Below are positions 1-5,039 of a stretch of DNA of 5,039 nucleotides, in pieces. Origin of the DNA: an uncultured Cellvibrio sp. Its GTDB lineage: Bacteria; Pseudomonadota; Gammaproteobacteria; Pseudomonadales; Cellvibrionaceae. A program made the translations under genes and the position numbers. The stretch lies in NCBI GenBank assembly GCA_946482385.1, contig CAMLRI010000209.1, forward strand, positions 1-5,039, read 5' to 3'. The notes under the pieces are model-generated. The model did no database searches. It saw only the letters and a list, made by a program, of their open reading frames with translations, and was not told the origin of the DNA. Position 1 is the stretch's first letter, and each line of letters opens with the position of its first letter.

Positions 1-29
1 AAAAACGCGGGCAGCCCCCGCGTTTTTTT
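1..29. terminator. Bidirectional intrinsic terminator
   Basis: A six-base-pair stem, CGCGGG at 6-11 with CCCGCG at 17-22, encloses a five-base loop. It is flanked by five A's on the left (1-5) and seven T's on the right (23-29), so the stem can extend by A-T pairs. Read leftward, it gives a GC-rich hairpin followed by a U tract about 53 bases after the GH74 stop codon, so it should end that transcript. Read rightward, it would also end a transcript entering from outside the window. The left edge of the A tract may extend beyond the window. Confidence 0.85.
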
Positions 30-81
30 ATTTTGCGCCATCCTTTGCCCTGCGTACCGGCGTTTAAAGTGGGGCCGGCCT

Positions 82-2328
82 TTATTTCTTCCCAACCGGT
101 TCCCCGTACACAATCCCGCGCCCGTCTGTGCCCACATACACCCGGCCAAAATGCTTGGGGTCGCCGCTGAGGGTGCGAAAGCGCTGGCCGTATTGGTGTT
201 GGCTGTCGTTGAGCAGCAACCAGCTTTTGCCCTGGTCGGTGGAGCGATAAATGCCGCGTTTGCCCTGGTGTGCGGCTATGGCAAAGAGGGTGGGGTAGCT
301 GCTGCCAGGGGCGGCTTTGCCAAAGCTGAGTTGCTGGATGTGAAGATTGGCAGGGATGGCTTGGAAATTCTGGCCGCCATCCCGCGAGCGAAATAAACCC
401 TGTGAGGATACCAACCATAAATCGCCCTCATGATCCGGGGTGGCGTGCAGCGGCCAGGGGTGTTCGCGCCAGCGTGGCTGGTCGCCCGCTAGACCTTGGG
501 GCAATCCCCGGCTGTTCATGCGCTGGAAACTTTTGCCCTGGTCGCGGCTGAGGTAGAGCTGGCTGGAGGCAAAATCGAGCGCGTAAAACACCTGGGGGTT
601 CACCCTGTCTGCCACTGGCCGCCCCCAACGGGGCAGGCCCTGAATGCGCTGCCAGCTTTTGCCGCGGTTGTGGCTAATCACCGGGGTTTCGCTCATCACC
701 ACAAAACTGGCGCCATCGGCCGAGCTGGTAATAGCTGCGTTGCCGGCCAGCACATAGTCTTTTTCGGCCTGGCTTAAGCCCAGGGCCTGGTCGTCCACCG
801 GGGAGGCCAGGGGTTGCCAATCCTTGCCGCTGTTGTGCGACCAGGCGAGGGTGGGCACAGGGCCGTGGCTGCGATGGGGTGGGGTGCCGCTGCGCACCAC
901 TATGCGGGGGTTGGCGCCGGCGTAGTCGATGTTGTTGGTGTTGGCGAACACCGGGTTGGTGTACATGATTTGCGGCGATTGGCTGAGGTCCTGGTGGTAG
1001 AAGCCGCTGATGTCGCCAAAACCGCTGAGTACTTCTGCCCCCTGGGGCAGGCTGTTGAGGGTGATGATGGCGGTTTGCTCTATGCCTTTATCCCAGGGGC
1101 GCCAGACTATTTTCCCGTTTGCGGATAGGGGCAGCTGGCTGCGGTACACAGTGGCGCCGGTGGTGTACACCAGCTCGCGGCTGTTAAAGGGGTTAATGGC
1201 CAGGCCCGCCATCCACCAGCCGAAATCGGCCTTGGCTTGCCCCCAGAGTAAAAATGGCGTGCTGCGAACATCCTGCTCGCTGCGGGGGTAAAGGTCGGTC
1301 CAGGTGGCGCCGTCATCGGTGGTGCGCCACAGGGTGTCGTAGGGTTGCCAGCGGTTGACGGTGGCGACCACCAGGGTGCCAGGGTTTTGCCTGTCCAGGC
1401 TCAAGCCCATATAGCCGCCCGCTGGTGGCTTGGCGCTTTGGTCGGGGGTGATATTGCGCCAGGCTTGCTGCGGGTTTTCTGCGCGGGAATCCCAGCGGTA
1501 AACCGCGCCGCCCATAATACCGTTGGGGCCAATGCCCGTGCTGTAGGCGATGTAGAGCACCCCCCGGTCGTCCAGCTCTGCTTTTACTGGCAGTAGTTCT
1601 GGAGCGGGTTGATGGGGGATGGCCTGCCAGCTGGTGCCGCCATCGCGGCTGGCATAAAGATGTTGGTCGGCGGGGTCGGCCAGGCCGACATAAATATGCC
1701 CCTGCCGCTGCGGATCAAACACCACAAAACTGATCCCGGCATGGGTGCTGCGCGGGTTGTGAGGTAGGCCCAGGCCAGGGTGGGGGAAGCTGGCCAGTGG
1801 TTGCCAATGGCTGCCGCCATCCAGGCTGCGTTGCAGGCCGTGATGGCGCGAGCCAAACAACAGGTGCTTGGCATTGTGGGGGTCGACCGCCAAACGCTCG
1901 CCCAGGCCGCGGCCATCTTCGTTGCCGCCCATGGGGAAGTCCACCGGGATTATGTCCCAGCTATTGCCATAGTTGTGGGAGCGCAAAATCGCAGCGGGAT
2001 TGCGCTGGTACATGCCCACCGCCGCGTAGACCCGCTCCGGGTGCTGCGGGTCCAGGGCGATGCTTTCCACCCCAAAATAACTCGATTCCGCCATGGCATC
2101 CTGCAGCGGCAACCAGCGTTGCATCGTCTCATCCCAGCGGTATATGCCGCCCATATCCGTGCGCAAATAGGCCAGCCCCGGCTGGCTGCGGCTGTAAATA
2201 ATCCCCGGTGCAAAACCGCCGGCGCCCACTGCCACATTGCGCCATTGGTAGGGCTCAGCCCAGGCGTTCAGCCAGGTTAATAACAACAGCATGCATAAAA
2301 CTACTGGGCGTAAGGGCGAAAAAATCAT
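82..2328 (-). CDS. Secreted GH74 xyloglucanase (xyloglucan-specific endo-beta-1,4-glucanase), catalytic module only
   Basis: This 748-residue protein is predicted to hydrolyse the beta-1,4-glucan backbone of xyloglucan outside the cell. Residues 1-24 form a Sec signal peptide: a hydrophobic LCMLLLLTWL core, then cleavage after AWA. The rest fits the GH74 fold of two seven-bladed beta-propellers. Nine Asp-box-like turns (S/T-x-x-x-G-x-x-W/F) are visible, at about residues 117, 168, 227, 336, 497, 552, 594, 648 and 696. The catalytic pair is recognisable: Asp58 in RTDMGGIYRW (general base) and Asp439 in GFGDISGF (general acid). Trp371-Trp372 lie before MAGLAINPFN, a place associated with processivity in some GH74 enzymes. 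No carbohydrate-binding module or linker follows; the chain ends in YVGTDGRGIVYGEPVGKK. The start is supported by GGGAG six bases upstream. The gene diverges from the GH95 gene. The family call is firm. Endo versus reducing-end-specific exo action is not settled, although endo is commoner. Confidence 0.93.
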   Translation of the reverse strand: MIFSPLRPVVLCMLLLLTWLNAWAEPYQWRNVAVGAGGFAPGIIYSRSQPGLAYLRTDMGGIYRWDETMQRWLPLQDAMAESSYFGVESIALDPQHPERVYAAVGMYQRNPAAILRSHNYGNSWDIIPVDFPMGGNEDGRGLGERLAVDPHNAKHLLFGSRHHGLQRSLDGGSHWQPLASFPHPGLGLPHNPRSTHAGISFVVFDPQRQGHIYVGLADPADQHLYASRDGGTSWQAIPHQPAPELLPVKAELDDRGVLYIAYSTGIGPNGIMGGAVYRWDSRAENPQQAWRNITPDQSAKPPAGGYMGLSLDRQNPGTLVVATVNRWQPYDTLWRTTDDGATWTDLYPRSEQDVRSTPFLLWGQAKADFGWWMAGLAINPFNSRELVYTTGATVYRSQLPLSANGKIVWRPWDKGIEQTAIITLNSLPQGAEVLSGFGDISGFYHQDLSQSPQIMYTNPVFANTNNIDYAGANPRIVVRSGTPPHRSHGPVPTLAWSHNSGKDWQPLASPVDDQALGLSQAEKDYVLAGNAAITSSADGASFVVMSETPVISHNRGKSWQRIQGLPRWGRPVADRVNPQVFYALDFASSQLYLSRDQGKSFQRMNSRGLPQGLAGDQPRWREHPWPLHATPDHEGDLWLVSSQGLFRSRDGGQNFQAIPANLHIQQLSFGKAAPGSSYPTLFAIAAHQGKRGIYRSTDQGKSWLLLNDSQHQYGQRFRTLSGDPKHFGRVYVGTDGRGIVYGEPVGKK

Positions 2329-2334
2329 AAGTGG

Positions 2335-2339
2335 CTCCC
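2335..2339 (-). promoter_or_regulatory. Ribosome binding site of the GH74 gene
   Basis: On the minus strand this reads GGGAG, six bases before the ATG whose first base is 2328. The spacing and match to the Shine-Dalgarno consensus are good. It fixes the start, which also gives a normal-length signal peptide. Confidence 0.75.
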
Positions 2340-2349
2340 GGCAATAATG
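2340..2349. repeat. Direct repeat copy 1, GGCAATAATG
   Basis: First copy of a perfect 10-bp direct repeat; the second begins 70 bp to the right. This copy lies 12 bases upstream of the GH74 start codon, next to its ribosome binding site, so it would be in the GH74 mRNA leader. It may be a regulator-binding site or chance. Confidence 0.4.
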
Positions 2350-2409
2350 GCGCTCATATCTTGTTTTGTTTCCTTTGGTAGCAGCCTGTAAGGGCGCTGG
2401 CTGGGTGCT

Positions 2410-2419
2410 GGCAATAATG
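2410..2419. repeat. Direct repeat copy 2, GGCAATAATG
   Basis: Second copy of the 10-bp repeat. With the next base it contains GCAATAATGC, which is self-complementary in eight of ten positions, as many operator half-sites are. It ends one base before the candidate -35 box of the GH95 promoter, a typical activator position. The protein that would bind is unknown. Confidence 0.4.
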
Positions 2420-2420
2420 C

Positions 2421-2449
2421 TTGCACAGGTAAAAACATTGGCCTAATAT
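2421..2449 (+). promoter_or_regulatory. Candidate sigma-70 promoter for the GH95 gene
   Basis: TTGCAC at 2421-2426 (three of six consensus matches) and TAATAT at 2444-2449 (four of six) are separated by exactly 17 bases. Transcription would begin near 2456. That would leave a leader of only about nine bases before the ATG at 2465, but about 39 before the in-frame ATG at 2495. The boxes are weak matches, so an activator would probably be needed. The prediction comes from sequence alone. Confidence 0.4.
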
Positions 2450-2479
2450 CGTTGATATAGTCATATGTACCATATTAGG
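2442..2479. promoter_or_regulatory. Candidate operator: 8-bp inverted repeat around the GH95 promoter and start
   Basis: CCTAATAT at 2442-2449 is exactly mirrored by ATATTAGG at 2472-2479, with 22 bases between. The left arm covers the candidate -10 box. The right arm lies just after the ATG at 2465 and before the ATG at 2495. The AT-rich spacer holds further ATAT motifs, including the palindrome CATATG at 2462-2467. The position suits a repressor site, but an 8-bp match can arise by chance in a region this size and no known regulator motif was recognised. Confidence 0.35.
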
Positions 2480-4930
2480 TCGACAGCCCAACTCATGCAT
2501 CCATCTTTTCAACTCTTAACATCGCAAACCCGCCGCGCCCTGGCAGTACTTATGGGGGCTGCGATGGTTTTGGCTGCGCCTGCGATGGCAGTAGAAACGG
2601 TGGAAGATGCAGCGGCAGCCGCGCCCCTGGCGATCCGACTTAATGCCCCCGCTGCCGATTGGGAGCGCGAAGGCCTGCCCATCGGCAATGGCGCCCTGGG
2701 GGCAGTCATCAGCGGTGGCCTGGTGGAAGATGTTATCCAGTTCAACGAGAAAACCCTCTGGACCGGCGGCCCAGGTTCGGTGCGCGGTTACGATTTTGGC
2801 ATTCCCCCCCAGGCGCAAGGCGATGCATTGGCCAGGGTGCGCGACAGCATTCGCCAACAGGGCAAAATCAGCCCGGAAGCCGCCGCCCAGCAGCTGGGGT
2901 GCAAGATAATGGGTTATGGCGACTACCAAACCTTTGGCGACCTGGTATTAACTTTCCCGAAAAATGACAGCGATGTCATCGGTTACCAGCGCCAATTGCT
3001 GCTAGATCACGGCAAGGTCAGCATCAGCTACCGCCAGGGCGATGTCACCTACACCCGCGACTACTTCGCCAGCTACCCGGACGGCGCCCTGGTGGTGCGT
3101 ATCAGTGCCGACCAGCCAGGCCGGGTGAGTTTTAGCGCCAGCCTGCGCGCGCCCGATAATCGCCGCTTTGATCTAGTGCTAGATGGCCAGCAATTGCTGG
3201 CCACTGGTGCACTGCACGACAACCAACTGGGCTTTGCAGCGCGCTTGGGGGCAAGGGTAGATGGTGGTCAATTGGCGTCAGGTAAGCAGCACCTGGAAAT
3301 CCGCGGGGCCGATGCCGTCACCCTGGTACTAACCGCCGCCACCAACTACGCGCAGGATTACCCCGGGTATCGCCAGGCCGACCCGGCCCATGCCCGCAAC
3401 CAGGCCACCGCAAAATTGCAGGCCGCCTTGCAGCACAGCTACAGCGATTTATGGGCGCGCCACAGCCGCGACTACCAAGCCCTCTATCAGCGTGTAGCCC
3501 TGGATATAGGCCAGGTTGAGCACTCGCTGACTACCCCGGAACTGTTGGCGCAATATCAAAAAGGCAATACCGCTCTGGATCGCAGCCTCGAAGCCACCTA
3601 CTTCCAGTATGGCCGCTACTTGCTAATAGGCTCGTCTCGCCCTGGCTCCCTGCCAGCCAATTTGCAAGGTGTGTGGAATAACTCCACGACTCCGCCCTGG
3701 AATGCCGACTACCACGTCAACATCAATTTGCAGATGAATTACTGGCTGGCAGAAACCGCCAATTTGCCGGAATTGATGCAACCCTATTTCGATTTTGTCG
3801 ACAGCCTGGTGGAGCCGGGAAAATTATCGGCGCAGCGTATCGCCGGGGTAAAAAATGGTTGGACGCTATTTCTCAACACCAATATTTGGGGCTTCACCGG
3901 TGTAATTGATTGGCCCACGGCCTTTTGGCAGCCCGAAGCCGCGGCCTGGTTGGCGCAGCATTATTACGAACACTTTTTATTTGCCCGCGACCAACAATTT
4001 TTGCGTGAGCGCGCCTACCCATTAATGAAAAGCGCCGCGCAATTCTGGTTGGAATTTTTAATCAAAGACCCGCGCGATGGCCTGTTGGTGGTCAGCCCCA
4101 GCTTCTCGCCTGAACAGGGGCCCTTCACCATGGGCGCTGCTATGTCGCAGCAAATTGTGTTCGACTTATTGCGCAACACCGCCGAAGCCGCGCAGCTGAT
4201 CGGCGATAAAACCTTTGCCCGCCAATTGCGCAAAACCCTGGCCAAACTCGACACAGGTATTCGCGTCGGCTCCTGGGGGCAATTGCAGGAGTGGAAGGAA
4301 GATATAGACGATCCCAAAAATGATCATCGCCACATTTCCCATTTATTTGCACTGCATCCCGGCCGTCAAATCGACGCCATCAACACCCCGGAATTATTGC
4401 AAGCGGCGCGTACTACACTGAATGCGCGCGGCGACGGTGGCACAGGTTGGTCGCAAGCCTGGAAGGTCAATATGTGGGCGCGCCTGCAAGATGGCGCCCG
4501 CGCCCACAAAGTGCTGGGCGAGCAATTGCAGCGCAGCACCCTCAGCAACCTGTGGGATAACCACCCGCCATTCCAAATTGATGGCAATTTCGGCGCAACC
4601 GCCGGCATGGTTGAAATGCTGGTGCAAAGCCACAGTGGCGTGTTGCAACTTTTGCCCGCACTGCCGCCGTTATGGGCCACGGGCCGTGTCACCGGCTTGC
4701 GCGCACGCGGCGGTGTAACGCTCGATATGGATTGGGCCAAAGGCCAACTGCAACAACTGCGCCTGCATGCTACACACACCGGCGAGTTGCGCATCCAAAC
4801 CCCGGTAGCAGGGAGCGCCTGTAAGCTCCGTGCCACCAATCATGGCAAGCCGGTAGCTATTCGCTGCCGCAATCAACAAGGGGTGATTCAACTCAGGGAA
4901 GGGCAAACGTATCTCTTAACCGCTGGATAG
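2465..4930 (+). CDS. afc95A: Exported GH95 alpha-L-fucosidase (alpha-1,2-L-fucosidase)
   Basis: This 821-residue inverting glycosidase is predicted to remove terminal alpha-1,2-linked L-fucose, here probably from fucosylated xyloglucan oligosaccharides. Residues up to about 42 are a signal peptide with a TRR n-region, an Ala-rich core and cleavage after AMA. An N-terminal beta-sandwich (about 54-320) holds the family motif W-x-x-x-x-LPIGNGALGA (66-80) and FNEKTLWTGGPG (93-104). The helical barrel (about 370-720) holds HVNINLQMNYW with Asn419 and Asn421, SPSFSPEQG with Glu550 (proposed acid), HRHISHLFALHPG (621-633) and FQIDGNFGAT with Asp706. These fit Asn421, Asn423, Glu566 and Asp766 of Bifidobacterium AfcA, recalled from the literature. 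A C-terminal beta domain follows. Cys786 and Cys801 could form a disulfide after export. The start is uncertain: neither ATG 2465 nor ATG 2495 (Met11) has a good ribosome site, and Met11 gives a more usual signal peptide. The symbol follows C. japonicus usage. Alpha-L-galactosidase activity, known in some GH95 members, is an alternative. Confidence 0.93.
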   Translation: MYHIRSTAQLMHPSFQLLTSQTRRALAVLMGAAMVLAAPAMAVETVEDAAAAAPLAIRLNAPAADWEREGLPIGNGALGAVISGGLVEDVIQFNEKTLWTGGPGSVRGYDFGIPPQAQGDALARVRDSIRQQGKISPEAAAQQLGCKIMGYGDYQTFGDLVLTFPKNDSDVIGYQRQLLLDHGKVSISYRQGDVTYTRDYFASYPDGALVVRISADQPGRVSFSASLRAPDNRRFDLVLDGQQLLATGALHDNQLGFAARLGARVDGGQLASGKQHLEIRGADAVTLVLTAATNYAQDYPGYRQADPAHARNQATAKLQAALQHSYSDLWARHSRDYQALYQRVALDIGQVEHSLTTPELLAQYQKGNTALDRSLEATYFQYGRYLLIGSSRPGSLPANLQGVWNNSTTPPWNADYHVNINLQMNYWLAETANLPELMQPYFDFVDSLVEPGKLSAQRIAGVKNGWTLFLNTNIWGFTGVIDWPTAFWQPEAAAWLAQHYYEHFLFARDQQFLRERAYPLMKSAAQFWLEFLIKDPRDGLLVVSPSFSPEQGPFTMGAAMSQQIVFDLLRNTAEAAQLIGDKTFARQLRKTLAKLDTGIRVGSWGQLQEWKEDIDDPKNDHRHISHLFALHPGRQIDAINTPELLQAARTTLNARGDGGTGWSQAWKVNMWARLQDGARAHKVLGEQLQRSTLSNLWDNHPPFQIDGNFGATAGMVEMLVQSHSGVLQLLPALPPLWATGRVTGLRARGGVTLDMDWAKGQLQQLRLHATHTGELRIQTPVAGSACKLRATNHGKPVAIRCRNQQGVIQLREGQTYLLTAG

Positions 4931-4947
4931 CTTGCATCATCCAGCGG
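4920..4947 (+). other. Stem-loop spanning the GH95 stop codon
   Basis: CCGCTGGAT (4920-4928) pairs perfectly with ATCCAGCGG (4939-4947), giving a nine-base-pair stem and a ten-base loop. The TAG stop at 4928-4930 sits at the top of the left arm and in the loop. It is followed by ATAAAAAA, not a T run, so it is not a standard rightward terminator. On the minus strand the U tract would come before the hairpin, so it does not terminate leftward either. It may protect the 3' end of the GH95 message or lower expression of the next gene. Confidence 0.55.
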
Positions 4948-5012
4948 ATAAAAAACTGCAGCCATAGCAGTCAGCGGGAGATGGCTTTAAAGGGGTGATT
5001 AATAACTTAACT

Positions 5013-5016
5013 GGAG
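5013..5016 (+). promoter_or_regulatory. Ribosome binding site of the downstream gene
   Basis: GGAG lies six bases before the ATG at 5023, followed by AAAATC. This is a better translation start than either candidate of the GH95 gene, and it supports the short open frame at the window edge as a real gene start. Confidence 0.7.
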
Positions 5017-5022
5017 AAAATC

Positions 5023-5039
5023 ATGACAACTAACAATAA
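5023..5039 (+). CDS. Start of a further gene, cut by the window edge; product unknown
   Basis: The frame opens ATG ACA ACT AAC AAT AA, giving Met-Thr-Thr-Asn-Asn and an incomplete sixth codon that cannot be a stop. The evidence for a gene is the well-spaced GGAG upstream and its position 92 bases after the GH95 stop, on the same strand, with no standard terminator between. It is probably co-transcribed with the GH95 gene. Five residues cannot identify a product. By analogy with known xyloglucan loci, a transporter or another glycosidase would be unsurprising, but that is a guess. Confidence 0.6.

Noticed and set aside
73..80. Palindrome GGCCGGCC downstream of the GH74 gene
   Set aside because: It is an isolated 8-bp palindrome in GC-rich DNA with no T tract, and a convincing terminator lies nearby at 1-29.
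1780..2280. Open frame of 166 codons on the plus strand inside the GH74 gene, plus several shorter overlapping ones
   Set aside because: They lie antisense to a gene with clear family motifs and show low-complexity Ala, Val and Gly content with no recognisable domain. Long antisense frames are expected in GC-rich coding DNA.
2287..2300. Cys12 in the GH74 signal peptide as a lipoprotein attachment site
   Set aside because: The residues before it are Val-Val-Leu, with no small residue at -1, and it lies in the middle of the hydrophobic core. A normal AWA cleavage site follows.
2345..2450. Minus-strand promoter for the GH74 gene, for example a GATATG or CATTAT -10 box
   Set aside because: Neither box had an acceptable -35 hexamer at 16-18 bases, so no position can be supported, though a promoter must lie somewhere in this region.
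2516..2929. Minus-strand open frame of 137 codons inside the GH95 gene
   Set aside because: It is antisense to the conserved N-terminal GH95 region and has no recognisable domain, so it is a shadow of the real gene.
4920..4955. Hairpin followed by an A run considered as an intrinsic terminator
   Set aside because: The homopolymer is A on the plus strand and lies to the right of the stem. A rightward terminator would need T's there, and a leftward one would need A's on the left of the stem.
1..5039. Mobile element, CRISPR array, tRNA or rRNA
   Set aside because: I saw no transposase frame, terminal inverted repeats, regularly spaced repeats, or tRNA or rRNA-like sequence.

Overview
The window looks like part of a xyloglucan-degradation locus from a Gram-negative saprophyte. 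The best guess is a Cellvibrio-like gammaproteobacterium. That guess rests on the secreted GH74 plus GH95 pair, the signal peptides, and my memory of the Cellvibrio japonicus xyloglucan genes; no phylogenetic marker is present. It is not a known insertion sequence, phage or CRISPR region, and I saw no RNA gene.

Layout: positions 1-29 are a GC-rich hairpin with A and T tracts on its two sides, a bidirectional terminator. Positions 82-2328 (minus strand) encode a secreted GH74 xyloglucanase of 748 residues, made of a signal peptide and the catalytic two-propeller fold only. Positions 2329-2464 are a divergent intergenic region with a ribosome binding site for the GH74 gene, a 10-bp direct repeat (copies 70 bp apart), a candidate sigma-70 promoter facing right and an 8-bp inverted repeat around the start of the next gene. 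Positions 2465-4930 (plus strand) encode an exported GH95 alpha-L-fucosidase with the family's catalytic Asn, Glu and Asp all present; its start could instead be 2495. Positions 4931-5022 are a spacer with a stem-loop straddling the GH95 stop codon. A well-formed ribosome binding site and ATG at 5023 open a further gene that the window cuts after five full codons.

How the genes fit together (inference from family knowledge): GH74 would cut the xyloglucan backbone outside the cell, and GH95 would remove terminal alpha-1,2-linked L-fucose from fucosylated side chains of the resulting oligosaccharides, probably in the periplasm. The downstream gene may belong to the same operon, for example a transporter or another side-chain glycosidase, but nothing in its five codons identifies it. 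The shared, short, repeat-containing region between the two divergent genes suggests joint control by one regulator.

I found no convincing new biological system. The points most worth a second look are the paired tryptophans that hint at a processive GH74, the operator-like repeats, the uncertain GH95 start, and the divergent pairing of GH74 with GH95.
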